From CAZWCX01 sp964632945 (GTDB taxonomy: Bacteria; Planctomycetota; MHYJ01; WSZJ01; CAZWCX01): a DNA stretch of 64,000 nucleotides. Below, piece by piece: positions 17,363 through 26,465 of this stretch (the stretch's first letter is position 1; each line of letters starts with the position of its first letter). The stretch is from positions 48,532 through 112,531 of the forward strand of contig CAZWCX010000007.1 in NCBI GenBank assembly GCA_964632945.1. The letters run 5' to 3'. Below the pieces are notes generated by a model. It saw nothing but the letters and a program-made list of their open reading frames with translations, did no database searches and was not told where the DNA came from. The position numbers and the translations under genes were made by a program.

Positions 17363-20300
17363 ATGACGGAACCTCGCAATCCGGATACGTCGGCCGGATC
17401 CGCGCCGACCCCGCGTCCGGATGCCACCCTGCCCCTTCCGATGGCGGGTGAGGCGTCCGGGGGCGCGGGGGCGACGGAGCCTCGCGGGCCGCATCTCGCT
17501 CCGGAACGCGCCGACTCGGTCGGCTTCAACCTCGAGGACGAATTCCGCGGGCTCCCGCGTCACTTCGGTCGCTTCCAGATCCTCGAGGAACTCGGTCGGG
17601 GCGGGATGGGGGTCGTTTACCTGGCCTATCATCCCGAACTCCGCGTCCACTTCGCGGTCAAGGTGCTGCTCGCCGGAGACCAGCCGCCCGCCGAACTGCT
17701 GTCCCGATTCGAACGCGAGGCGCGCGCGCTCGCCCGCATCCGGCATCCCGGCTTCGTCGCCGTCCACGACCTCGGCGTTGCGGACGGAAGGGCGTTCATC
17801 GCCATGGAGTATGTCGAGGGGGTGTCGCTGGAAAGGCTGCTCGAGGATCCGGTCGGCCACGGCGTCGCCGAGGCCGGACCGGGATCGGCGCCTGCGCCGG
17901 TCGGCGGTTCCCCCGCGGGTCCGATCCGGGTTCGCTCCCGCCGCGGCGCGCGCGGCATCGCTCCGCGCGAGGCGGCGGGAATGATTGCGGAGGTCGCAGA
18001 GTCCCTGCAGGCGGCGCATGAAGCCGGCATTCTTCATCGCGACCTGAAGCCCGCCAACATCCTTCGTGATCGCGCCGGTCGCCTGAAGATCATGGACTTC
18101 GGGATCGCGAAGATGACGGGCGCCGGGACGCTGCAGACCCAGGCCGGAGCGGTCATGGGAACCCCTTCGTACATGAGTCCCGAGCAGGCGTCCGGCGATG
18201 TGGATCGCATGGATGAGCGCAGCGACGTGTATCAGCTCGGAGCGGTGCTCTACGAGATGTTGACCGGCACCGTGCCGCACGACGGGCCGAGCCCGATGGC
18301 CATCGCCATGTCGGTCCTGAAGAGCGAGCCGGCGCGTGTGCGGGTTCGGTCACCGTGGGTGCCGGTCGGCTTGGCGGCCATCGTCGAGAAGGCAATGGAG
18401 CGCGAATCCCGTCAGCGGTACAGCACCGCGCAGTCGCTGGCGCTCGACCTCCGCCGATGGCTGGCCGGAGAGCCGACCGAAGCGCGTCCGCCGTCCTGGT
18501 GGAAGCGGCCGGTGCGCTGGCTGCATCGCCATCGGGGGCCCGCCGCGCTCGGCGGTGTCGCGCTGGTCTGTCTGATCGCGGCCGTCCTTGCCGTGGTGCG
18601 GTGGCGCGGCGCCGAGGCGCGCAGATGGAGCGACCTGGCGGACAGGGCCGCTCTCTATCGCAAGGCGGCCATCGACCTGCGTCGCGAGGGCCTTTCGCTC
18701 GAGCGCAAGGGCCGCGACTACCTGGCGCTGCTCGGCGCCGCGGTCACCGAGGCGGAAGCGGCGGATCCGTCGCGGCCGGAGCCCCGCTGGCACCTCGGGC
18801 GCCTGCAGCGCGCGCTGATGGACTTCCGCGCGGCGCGCGCCGCGCAGGAGGAGGCCCTGCGTCGCGATCCGGAGTTCGCACCCGCGCGGTACGAACACGC
18901 GGTCCTGCTCGCCGCGGAGTACCGGGCGCGGATCGATCGCCTGCGGGATGCCTGGTGGGCGTCGGCAGGCGCGCAGCGGCCGTCCGGCCCGGATCCGGAC
19001 CGCGAAGGGGGAAGCGCGATCGCTGCGGGGCCGCCTCCCTCGGCCGACCTGGCCGCGGCGGATCCGGTCGCCGGCGCACTTCGCCGGGCCTTGCGGGAGG
19101 ACCTCAAGCGGCTCGAGGCGGCAACCGGCCGGTCCGGGGACGACGAAGGGGTGATCACTTCCGCCATGCGGCGCTGTGCGCGCGGGCTCTACCTGTCCGG
19201 GGAGGCGTCCGGACCGGAGGGATGGGCGGCGTCGGCCGAAGAGCTCGAAGCCGCCCTGGCGGCGGACCCGGGACTGGAGGAGGCCGTCGAGGCCCTGGCC
19301 GCGCTGCGGCGCGACGAAGGGAAGCCCGCCGCCGCCGTGGCGGTGTACACGCGCGGCATCGAAGCCGATCGCGGCTACGCTCCCTTCCGCTCCGGCCGTG
19401 CCGGGATGTGGACCGAGGAAGGGATGCAACGGTTCGGTCGCGGCGAGGACCCGGGCGCTGCCTTCACCGCTGCGCTGGAGGACTTCGCCCAGGCACTCGA
19501 AACCGCGCCCGACGTGCCGGCGACCTGGGTCGGACGGGGCATGACGCGGCTCAACCGCGGCGTGTGGATCGTCCTGGCGGGCGGGGATCCGACGTCCGAA
19601 TACGAGGCGGCGGTCGCGGACTTCGGTCAAGCTCTCGCCCGGGCGCCGGACCTCGTCGATGCGCTCAGCTGGCGCGGGAGTACGCGGTCCAATCTCGCTC
19701 GCCATCGCGAGGAGCGGGGGGTCGATCCCGGGGATGCCGTGCGGCTGGCCCGGGAGGACTTCGATCGCGCGCTGGAACTCGATCCTCGCGCATCCGGGGC
19801 GCTGCGCGGCCGGGCCAATCTGCTCAACAACATCGGCCTGGCGAAGCGGCGTCGGGGCGAAGATCCCACTCCGGACTACCAGGCGGCGATCGCGGACTAC
19901 GGGCGCGCGCTGGCGCTGGATCCGCGCTCCGAGGAGGCCTGGGTTCGGCGGGGGTTGGCGCGCGTCAACCTGGGCGTGTACGTGGTCGGGCGCGGCGGGG
20001 ATCCCCTGGCGTGGTACGACGAGGCGATCGCCGACTTCGGACAGGCGATCGAGCGCTTCCCGCGCGAGGCGGAGGGCTACCTGCGACGCGGGACGGCACG
20101 CTGCAACCGGGCGATCTACCGCGCCTCGCGGGGCGCGGACGCCCGGCCCGACTATGCCGCGGCCCTGTCGGATCTCGATGCCGCGGTGGAGCGCAATCCG
20201 CGCTGGGACGAGGCGTGGCGGACGCGCGGCATCCTTCGGGCCCGGCATGCGGTCGACGCGCGACAGCAGGGGGAGGACCCGACCCCGCTGTACGAGGCGG

Positions 20301-20806
20301 CCATGGCCGACTTTGGTGAGGCCATCCGCGTGAATCCGGCGCAGGAGGAGAACTGGACGGAACGCGGCCAGACGCGCCTGAACTGGGCCATCGGCAAGTT
20401 GGCCGCCTTCCAGTTGCCGGCAGGGCTGCTCGAGGCGGCCGAGGCCGATTTCACGGCGGCGCTCGAGCGCAATCCCGCGCGGGACATGGCCTGGCAGGGA
20501 CGCGGGCACGCGCGGCGCCTCGCGGCGATGCTCGGCGCCATGCGCGGGAAAGATCCGGCGGCCGGACTCGCGGCGGCGCTCGACGATCTGGACCGGGCGG
20601 TGCGGGCAAACCCGGGAAACGCGGTCTCATTCGCCCGACGGGGGTCGTTGCACGTGGTGCTGGGCAACGACGAGAAGGCGCTTTCCGACTTCGCCTCCGC
20701 CGCGGCCCTCGATCCGGCGAGCACCGCGTCGTACGCCATGGAGATCCAGATGGCTCGCGCGCGCCTGACGCAGCGGAAGCCGGAAGAGGACCTCGGGGAA
20801 GATTGA
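17363..20806 (+). CDS. Ser/Thr protein kinase with extended TPR array (1147 aa)
   Basis: Residues 75-370 are a PknB-type kinase with glycine loop LGRGGMGVVYLA, K100, HRDLKPAN (H225-D227), DFG (D245) and MSPEQ, so it should be active. A 40-residue Ala/Gly/Arg-rich insert sits between the hinge and the catalytic loop. One membrane helix lies at about 392-413. The rest is TPR-like and probably extracytoplasmic. From about residue 690 to 1109 come nine regular 46-residue units of the form RGxDPxxxYxxAxADFGxAL, longer than the 34-residue TPR. The start is the ATG at 17363 (MTEPRNPD); the upstream GTG at 17279 adds an unlikely Gly-rich leader. Predicted role: transmembrane signalling with a protein-binding sensor solenoid. 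Confidence 0.92.
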   Translation: MTEPRNPDTSAGSAPTPRPDATLPLPMAGEASGGAGATEPRGPHLAPERADSVGFNLEDEFRGLPRHFGRFQILEELGRGGMGVVYLAYHPELRVHFAVKVLLAGDQPPAELLSRFEREARALARIRHPGFVAVHDLGVADGRAFIAMEYVEGVSLERLLEDPVGHGVAEAGPGSAPAPVGGSPAGPIRVRSRRGARGIAPREAAGMIAEVAESLQAAHEAGILHRDLKPANILRDRAGRLKIMDFGIAKMTGAGTLQTQAGAVMGTPSYMSPEQASGDVDRMDERSDVYQLGAVLYEMLTGTVPHDGPSPMAIAMSVLKSEPARVRVRSPWVPVGLAAIVEKAMERESRQRYSTAQSLALDLRRWLAGEPTEARPPSWWKRPVRWLHRHRGPAALGGVALVCLIAAVLAVVRWRGAEARRWSDLADRAALYRKAAIDLRREGLSLERKGRDYLALLGAAVTEAEAADPSRPEPRWHLGRLQRALMDFRAARAAQEEALRRDPEFAPARYEHAVLLAAEYRARIDRLRDAWWASAGAQRPSGPDPDREGGSAIAAGPPPSADLAAADPVAGALRRALREDLKRLEAATGRSGDDEGVITSAMRRCARGLYLSGEASGPEGWAASAEELEAALAADPGLEEAVEALAALRRDEGKPAAAVAVYTRGIEADRGYAPFRSGRAGMWTEEGMQRFGRGEDPGAAFTAALEDFAQALETAPDVPATWVGRGMTRLNRGVWIVLAGGDPTSEYEAAVADFGQALARAPDLVDALSWRGSTRSNLARHREERGVDPGDAVRLAREDFDRALELDPRASGALRGRANLLNNIGLAKRRRGEDPTPDYQAAIADYGRALALDPRSEEAWVRRGLARVNLGVYVVGRGGDPLAWYDEAIADFGQAIERFPREAEGYLRRGTARCNRAIYRASRGADARPDYAAALSDLDAAVERNPRWDEAWRTRGILRARHAVDARQQGEDPTPLYEAAMADFGEAIRVNPAQEENWTERGQTRLNWAIGKLAAFQLPAGLLEAAEADFTAALERNPARDMAWQGRGHARRLAAMLGAMRGKDPAAGLAAALDDLDRAVRANPGNAVSFARRGSLHVVLGNDEKALSDFASAAALDPASTASYAMEIQMARARLTQRKPEEDLGED

Positions 20807-20823
20807 TCGCCGGCCGTGTTCCG

Positions 20824-20839
20824 CGGCCCGCGCGGGCCG
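20824..20839. terminator. GC palindrome between convergent genes
   Basis: A 16-base perfect palindrome (cggcccgcgcgggccg) sits 18 bases after the kinase-TPR stop and before the convergent protease gene. A transcript-end role is inferred from position only. Confidence 0.35.
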
Positions 20840-20909
20840 ATCTTCCGGTCGCGGGCGGCGGGGTGGGGCGTCCCGTCCCGCGGACGGCGTGGGCGTGACC
20901 GTTGCCGGG

Positions 20910-22250
20910 TCAACGGTCCTCGGCCGCGGTCTGCAACAGCGTTCGGATGTGGCGGGCCCGAATGGCGTAGCCCAGACCGGTTTCGCCGGCGATCTTGCTG
21001 ACCGCGATGGCGATCAGTTCGCCGCGACGATTCACCACGGGGGCGCCGCTGATTCCCCCCTGGATCGTCCCGCCCAGGTGCAGGTACTGGTCCACCCGCC
21101 GCAGCGGCGCCGGCGCCACGCTGAGGGCGAGGTCCATTCCCACGAACGCGGTCGGTCGCGGAAACCCCAGGGTCACCACCGGCTCCGCACCCGGAGCCGG
21201 AACCGCCGCGTCCGGCTCCGCAGGCAGGAAGATCGGCGTGGAGTGGATGCCGGGAACCCGAAGCAGCGCAATGTCGGCATCCGAGCGGCTCGCATGATAG
21301 GGGGAGCTCTTCTCGAGCGGCACGTCCGGGCAGGATGCGACCAACTCCACGACCGAGGTCTCAACTCCCCAGGTCGGCGAATCCGGATCGAACGTGCCTC
21401 CCGGTTCGTGGATGAAGTAGCGCACCTCGAGCAATTCGGGAAAGGGCGCCTTCTCGGCCCCGTCGTCCGGAAACTTCCAGGGTTGCACCACATGTTTGGC
21501 GGTGACGATTCCCCCCGTCGCGTCGACGTAGAACCCGGTGCCGAAGGCGTGACCGGTCTTGGTGCTGCCGGACGCGGGATCCTTGAACCGGTAGCGGGTC
21601 TGAACCAGCACGACGCTGCGCGCATACCGCCGCTGCACCTCGAGCAACGCGGAGTCCTTGAATCCTTCCGCGCGCGCGAGCGCAAACTCCCGATAGAGCG
21701 CGAACACGCCGAACCCGACTCCGCCCATCACCAGGAGCAGGGCCGTGAGGGCGGCGCCGAACCAGAACTTCAGGCGGCGGTGCGAGTGCTGAAGATCCCG
21801 GTAGAGGTTGCGGACGAAAACGGCGGTGCGTTCGATGCCTCGGGCAGGCTTGCTCGTGGACAGCGCGCGCGTGATCAACGCGCGCATCGTCTTGGGCGGT
21901 CCGTCCGCGGCGGAATCGTCCGGGGTCGGGTCCACCGGGACCGAGAAACACAGCTCGGCCGGTCGATCCCCGAACGAGATCCGGTCCCCGTTGCGTATCG
22001 GCGCGCCTTCCCCGGCCGCGAGCGCCTTGCCGTTGAGCCGCGTCGGCACGGAGCGGCCGACGGGATAGAGCGTGATCCGGTCGGCGCTTTCGACACAGAT
22101 CTCGGCCTGGTTCGGTTCCGCGCGAAAACCTGCGTCTTCCGTCAAGACCAGGTCGTTTCCGGTGCCCGCGCCGAGCCGGATGACGTCGGCCTCGAATTCA
22201 CCGAGGGTCCGACGGGAGCCTCCCTGGACGCTGCTGAGGACGATCCGCAT
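20910..22250 (-). CDS. FHA domain-membrane helix-trypsin-like protease (446 aa)
   Basis: Residues 1-105 look like an FHA domain (LGAGTGNDLVL, then RLNGKAL and IRNGDRISFG), a phosphothreonine reader. One membrane helix at about 160-185 separates it from a trypsin/HtrA-like domain. The catalytic triad reads H253 (TAKHVV), D326 (DADIALL) and S401 (GISGAPV), complete. No PDZ domain follows. This puts the phosphopeptide reader inside and the protease outside the membrane, opposite a kinase gene. Inference: kinase signals may control proteolysis across the membrane. The FHA serine/arginine contacts are not canonical, so phosphobinding needs testing. Confidence 0.85.
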   Translation of the reverse strand: MRIVLSSVQGGSRRTLGEFEADVIRLGAGTGNDLVLTEDAGFRAEPNQAEICVESADRITLYPVGRSVPTRLNGKALAAGEGAPIRNGDRISFGDRPAELCFSVPVDPTPDDSAADGPPKTMRALITRALSTSKPARGIERTAVFVRNLYRDLQHSHRRLKFWFGAALTALLLVMGGVGFGVFALYREFALARAEGFKDSALLEVQRRYARSVVLVQTRYRFKDPASGSTKTGHAFGTGFYVDATGGIVTAKHVVQPWKFPDDGAEKAPFPELLEVRYFIHEPGGTFDPDSPTWGVETSVVELVASCPDVPLEKSSPYHASRSDADIALLRVPGIHSTPIFLPAEPDAAVPAPGAEPVVTLGFPRPTAFVGMDLALSVAPAPLRRVDQYLHLGGTIQGGISGAPVVNRRGELIAIAVSKIAGETGLGYAIRARHIRTLLQTAAEDR

Positions 22251-22256
22251 TCCCTT

Positions 22257-22286
22257 TCCGTAGTCTCTGCCCGCCTCTCATGTCAA
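22257..22286 (-). promoter_or_regulatory. Candidate promoter for the FHA-protease gene
   Basis: Minus strand TTGACA (22281-22286), 18 bases, weak TACGGA (22257-22262), only six bases before the ATG at 22250. The perfect -35 supports it; the -10 does not. Confidence 0.3.
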
Positions 22287-22469
22287 GCCTTCGACCCTCG
22301 CGTCGCCCGCTTGGGCCATTCGCCTTGCCGGGCACGGTTCCCTCCCGAGCCGGACTCCGTGGTTGCATCGCCGGGTGGGCATGGCGCCCTCGCTTGCTTG
22401 CGCGCCCGTGGGTCCCTCGGCATACTGGGAGATGCCGTTCCTCATCAGGCCGGGAGGTCGCCGCCCCTC

Positions 22470-23660
22470 ATGCCCTCGGAATCCGAAATCGCCTTCTGCC
22501 GCCGCCTGGTCGAGATTTGCTCGTCCTCGGGCATCTCGTTCACCCCGGCGGATGCCGACCGGATCCTCGCGCGCGTCGACGAGATCGAAAAAACGACCGG
22601 TCGACCGGTGTGCGTGGCTGAGATGCTGTTCAAGGACGAGGCCACGGATGTGCCCCCCTCGGCCATCGCCCGGGTACAGAACGAGCACAAACGCAAGATC
22701 GTCCTTTGCCCCACGTGCGGCGCGAAGAACAACGTCTTCGACCGGTCCCGCGAGAAGGCGGTGAAGTGCCCGGCGTGCCGCGAGATGTTCTATTTCTCGG
22801 ACGGGCTCTTCCCGGTTGCCGATACCGTCGGCCTGCCCCGGATCGAGGGGTTTGCGATCGGTGACCTGATCATGGAAGGCGGGCAGGGGGCCGTCTACCG
22901 CGGTACGCGAGCGGCCGATGGCGCGCCCGTGGCCATCAAGATCGTGCAGTGGGGGACGATGCACGATCCCTCGGATCGCGACCGGTTCAAACGCGAGGCG
23001 GAACTGGCCGCGAGTCTCGATCATCCTGCCATTGTCCGAGTGCTCCACTTCCAGGCCGCACCGATGCGCGGTATCCTGGTCATGGAGTGGGCCGGGACAA
23101 GCGTACAGGATCGGGTCGAAACGGATGGGCCCGATCCGCCGCCGCGCGCGCTGGCCCTCGGGCGGGCGCTGTTCTCCGGCTTGGCCTACGCGCACGCCCG
23201 GGAGATCGTCCACCGCGACATCAAGCCCGCCAACATCATGGTGCGCGAGGACGGTGCGGTGAAAATCGTCGACCTCGGACTGGCCAAGACCATGGCGTGC
23301 ACGGGCGTCAGCGGCATTACGCTTTCCGGGGTCGGAATGGGCACACCCGCGTACATGCCTCCCGAGCAACTCACGCGCTTTCGCATTCTGGATGCGCGAG
23401 CGGATCTGTACGGAGCGGGGGCCACGCTCTACTTCCTGCTCACGGGTCATGCGCCGTACGAGGGCAAGGGCCCCGCAGAGGTGCAGCGCCGGCTCGCAGA
23501 GGGACCGCCGAAGTCGATTCGGTCGTGGCAACCCGCGTTGCCTCCGGCCATCGTTGCGCTGATCGAGCGCCTGATGGCCCGCGAGCCGGAGCGCCGTCCG
23601 GCCGACGCGGGTTCGGTCATCGTCGAAATCGACCGTATCCTGGCGGATTCGGCGCGCTGA
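22470..23660 (+). CDS. Ser/Thr protein kinase with helical/zinc-ribbon N-terminus (396 aa)
   Basis: Residues 1-75 are helical, then a zinc ribbon has C80, C83, C100 and C103 (LCPTC and KCPAC). The kinase domain covers about 125-390: loop MEGGQGAVYRG, K157 (VAIK), HRDIKPAN (H248-D250), then DLG (D268) in place of DFG, and MPPEQ. The catalytic residues are present, so activity is expected. It has no membrane segment, so it is soluble. The ATG at 22470 follows GGGAGG. The N-terminal module matches that of the protein at 12674-13441 in order and spacing, suggesting a shared partner. The gene is divergent from the FHA-protease. Confidence 0.92.
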   Translation: MPSESEIAFCRRLVEICSSSGISFTPADADRILARVDEIEKTTGRPVCVAEMLFKDEATDVPPSAIARVQNEHKRKIVLCPTCGAKNNVFDRSREKAVKCPACREMFYFSDGLFPVADTVGLPRIEGFAIGDLIMEGGQGAVYRGTRAADGAPVAIKIVQWGTMHDPSDRDRFKREAELAASLDHPAIVRVLHFQAAPMRGILVMEWAGTSVQDRVETDGPDPPPRALALGRALFSGLAYAHAREIVHRDIKPANIMVREDGAVKIVDLGLAKTMACTGVSGITLSGVGMGTPAYMPPEQLTRFRILDARADLYGAGATLYFLLTGHAPYEGKGPAEVQRRLAEGPPKSIRSWQPALPPAIVALIERLMAREPERRPADAGSVIVEIDRILADSAR

Positions 23661-23794
23661 GTCGCGCGGGTGATTTGTCCGGCGCTGCGCGCGGCAGGCG
23701 ACGGTCACCGGGATTCGACGGTCCGTGGAACGCGGGGGCGAACCGGTCCCGCCGGACGGGGCCGGCCACCCGGTCCGCGTCCCCGGACCTCCGG

Positions 23795-24001
23795 ATGGCG
23801 GTGGTTGTCATGGATCGAAATGACGCGCGCGAACCGGCGCGGTCTGCGCGACGGGTCGTCGCCTACCTCGCCTGGCTCGCGGAGAGCGGCCCCGGACGCG
23901 TCGAGCGCTCCCGCTCGAACAATCATGGAACCTGGCACGACGTCCAAACGGCCGCGTTCGCGTTCGTCTGCGGGCAGCCGCGGAAGGCCCGGGAGGATTG
24001 A
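23795..24001 (+). pseudogene. Alginate-lyase-like gene remnant
   Basis: A 68-codon reading frame from ATG 23795 contains YLAWLAESG and then SNNHGTWHDVQTAAFAF. This closely resembles the NNHGTWYDVQ region of alginate-lyase-fold polysaccharide lyases. Nothing else of such an enzyme (usually over 350 residues) is visible before or after, in any frame. The 500-base gap 23661-24163 is otherwise empty. Read as a relic of a lost gene; a short expressed peptide is a less likely alternative. Confidence 0.5.
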
Positions 24002-24086
24002 AGCCTTACACCCCGCGGCGGGGACGAACGCGACGGCGGACGATCGAGCGCGCCTCACCGCATCGCCGTCGCCTCACCAAGGCCTC

Positions 24087-24116
24087 TTGCGGCCACTCCA
24101 CCCGAAGCGATAGCAT
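24087..24116 (+). promoter_or_regulatory. Candidate promoter for the coiled-coil membrane protein
   Basis: TTGCGG (24087-24092), 18 bases, TAGCAT (24111-24116), with a 47-base leader to the ATG at 24164. Both hexamers are partial matches. Confidence 0.3.
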
Positions 24117-24163
24117 GTCCGCATCGGCGCGCACGCATCCCCCCTCGAGCGAAAAGGGCTGCC

Positions 24164-25048
24164 ATGCCATCGCGAAGACTCCTCATCGCCGGAGGCGTCC
24201 TGTTGGCCGCGATCTTCGTCGCCCAGACCGCGGTCCTCCTGCGGGCGCGTCCCGAGGCGGACCCCGCGGAGACGGCGGAGATCGCCTCCCTCCGCGCCGA
24301 TGTCCGGGCGTTGACCCAGGCGCACGCCCAGGCGCAGGCGCGGCTCGAGCGAATCGAGGAAGCGACGGCCCGCAGCGCGTCCCTGCTGGCCGAAGTCAGA
24401 GCCTGGACGGAAGCGCAGGAATCGTATCTCCGTTCGGCCGCCATCGCCGCCTCCTCCACGCCCACCCCCGTCGGCTCGACGGGGTCGGATCGCTCCACCG
24501 ACGAGGCCGGCGACCCGAGCGATCGCGGGACCGGCAAGGCGGGGATCTCCGAAGTCCTCGACCGGCTGGCGCGCATGGAGAAGAAACTCGGCCGGCGCAA
24601 GGGGGGCGAGGAGTGGAAGCCGACGGTGGCCGAGCTCGACGAGGCGCTCGATCTGGAGCCGCATCAGGAGTCCGGGCTGGTGCAGACCGCCAATCGCGCC
24701 AAGGACGAATTGATGGCGCTGGCGCGAGTCCCGCGCGCGGACGGCGGCACTTTCCTCGACGACTTCGCGGACGCGATCAACGAGTCCAAGAGCAATCCCG
24801 CGGCGGCCCAGGCGGCGTACGGGGCGCTGATCGCCCGCCTCATGGTCGAGAAAGTCCCCGGACGGAACGGGACGTACTTCGCCGAGATTGTCGCCTTGTC
24901 GGCGCAGGCGCATCGCGAGTTCCAGTCCACCCTGACTCCGGAGCAATATCAGGAACTCCAGGAGCGGGACGTCGACGTCTTCGGCATCAAGACCGGATAT
25001 GATCCCATCGGCGATTACGCGGCCGCGCGGGTCCCGCGGCGCAAGTGA
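24164..25048 (+). CDS. Membrane-anchored coiled-coil protein of unknown function (294 aa)
   Basis: One N-terminal membrane helix (residues 6-26, LLIAGGVLLAAIFVAQTAVL) is followed by a coiled coil (about 40-90, heptads of Ala/Leu/Arg). A Ser/Thr/Gly-rich linker and a helical domain come next. The end, STLTPEQYQEL, resembles the LTPEQ element seen in small periplasmic Spy/CpxP-type or other helical proteins, but no family can be assigned. The topology suggests a soluble domain outside the membrane. The ATG at 24164 lies after AAGGGCTGCC. The next gene downstream is a damaged thioredoxin-like gene. Confidence 0.75.
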   Translation: MPSRRLLIAGGVLLAAIFVAQTAVLLRARPEADPAETAEIASLRADVRALTQAHAQAQARLERIEEATARSASLLAEVRAWTEAQESYLRSAAIAASSTPTPVGSTGSDRSTDEAGDPSDRGTGKAGISEVLDRLARMEKKLGRRKGGEEWKPTVAELDEALDLEPHQESGLVQTANRAKDELMALARVPRADGGTFLDDFADAINESKSNPAAAQAAYGALIARLMVEKVPGRNGTYFAEIVALSAQAHREFQSTLTPEQYQELQERDVDVFGIKTGYDPIGDYAAARVPRRK

Positions 25049-25146
25049 CCCCGTTTCCACCGGTCCGAAATGGGCGGCGACCGCGTGGGAATTCCCACCT
25101 TCCGGAGCCCGGGCCTTCGGAGGCATTCGATGCGATCCTTCGCCTG

Positions 25147-25848
25147 ATGTTTCCCGTCCTCCTCGCCCTGCCCATGACCGCTCCGGCGCAGTCCCCTCCC
25201 ACGCGCGACCCGTCCGAGCTGGCCGCCCGATCGAGTGCCTCCGGGCCGCCGATGTCGCCTGGCGGAAAATCCCCTGGAAAAGTTGCCTCTTCGACGGCTT
25301 GCGGGAGTCCAGGGCGTCGGGAAAGCCGATTCTTCTTTGGGTCTTCATCGACCGTCCGGTCGAGGACGAGCGTTGCCGAGTCTTCGCCGGCGCTGCCCGT
25401 GAGGCGGTCTTCAGCCGGTCCGACGTCCTCGAACGGGTGCGGTCCGGGTTCGTCCCCGTGGCCCTGGAGGCCGCCCCGGTCAACCGGCCGGCGGCCGGAG
25501 AGGAGGGAGCGCTCTACGCGGAGATCGGGCGGTCCAAGCCGGCTCCGCAGGGGACCTGCGCGATCAACTCCGCCGGTATTGCGCTCGAGTGGCAGGGGAC
25601 CCCGGAGGCGGAGGCCGCGGACCGCGACGAGACGGTGGCCTTCGTCGAGCCCCGGGACATTCGGGCCCGGGTCGACCGGGTTCACGCCGGGATCCGACGC
25701 ATGCAAGCGGGAGGTCTTGATCCGTCCCCGGTGATGAGGATCCGGCGGGAATTCGAGCCGCGCATGCAAGCCGGTCGGTTGGAGGAGGGCCTGTCAGGTC
25801 CTGGAACGCGCGCTGGATGCCCTGGAGCGGGAGTTGGGGAAGGATTGA
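25147..25848 (+). pseudogene. Thioredoxin-like gene broken by two opposite frameshifts
   Basis: An apparent N-terminal secretion signal (MFPVLLALPMTAPAQS) is read in one frame. The body, VAWRKIPWKSCLFDGL and GKPILLWVFIDRP, is read one base earlier. The last helix (CQVLERALDALERELGKD) is back in the first frame and ends at TGA 25846-25848. The first shift lies between about 25200 and 25262, the second near 25780-25796. Only the body resembles a thioredoxin-fold protein; the CxxC is not intact. The shifts cancel, so two sequencing or assembly indels in G/C runs are as likely as a real pseudogene. Confidence 0.6.
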
Positions 25849-25915
25849 CGGGGGCGGCCCCGATCTCCATGCTGGGCCCGCGGGTTGTCAAGTTCCGTCT
25901 CGCCGGGGAGGGCCC

Positions 25916-26362
25916 ATGGACCCGATGGATCCGCAGGTATGGCTGCGTTTCGCGTGCTACGGTCTGCTGGGCTGGGGCGCAGAAATCCTCTGGACGGGAG
26001 TCAAGCCGCTGCGGCGGCGTCCGATCGACTGGCGTCTCCCCGGGGACACCTCGCTCTGGATGTTCCCGATCTACGGGCTCTCGGCGTTCCTGTTCGAGCC
26101 GATCCACGAACTCCTGCGCGTCTGCGCCTGGCCGGCGCGCGCGGCCGCCTACGTGGCCGGCATCTGGATCATCGAGTATCTCACGTCCTGGCTGATCGAG
26201 CGCGCCGTCGGGTCCCCGCCGTGGGACTACTCGTACGCCCGCTGGAATCTGCACGGACGAATCCGCTGGGACTACGCTCCGCTCTGGGTGCTCTTCGGGC
26301 TGCTGCTGGAACGAGTTCATGACGCCCTCCTGCGGGCCGGTCCGACCCTGCTCGGGACCTGA
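25916..26362 (+). CDS. Putative ABC-transporter type IV-like membrane protein (148 aa)
   Basis: A small membrane protein with four predicted helices. The motif EYLTSWLIERAVG followed by WDYS and NLHGRI is diagnostic of the CmpB/ABC-transporter type IV-like family (DUF-level annotation). Members have no demonstrated transport function, and no ATPase subunit gene lies near. The start is the ATG at 25916, preceded by GGGAGGG; the longer reading starting at 25817 is not favoured. It is 67 bases past the damaged thioredoxin-like gene and 103 bases before the MoxR ATPase, which has its own promoter. Confidence 0.8.
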   Translation: MDPMDPQVWLRFACYGLLGWGAEILWTGVKPLRRRPIDWRLPGDTSLWMFPIYGLSAFLFEPIHELLRVCAWPARAAAYVAGIWIIEYLTSWLIERAVGSPPWDYSYARWNLHGRIRWDYAPLWVLFGLLLERVHDALLRAGPTLLGT

Positions 26363-26402
26363 GCCGGGGCGGCGCGTCCGCAGGAGAGCGCGATCCCGGC
26401 CC

Positions 26403-26431
26403 TTGAGCCGTCCGCTCGGGCGGGATACAAT
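26403..26431 (+). promoter_or_regulatory. Candidate promoter for the moxR-VWA operon
   Basis: TTGAGC (26403-26408), 17 bases, TACAAT (26426-26431), about 35 bases before the ATG at 26466, with GGAGGAAG between. The -10 matches five of six consensus bases. Confidence 0.55.
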
Positions 26432-26465
26432 CGGCCGTCCCGCGAACGATGGAGGAAGACTCCGC

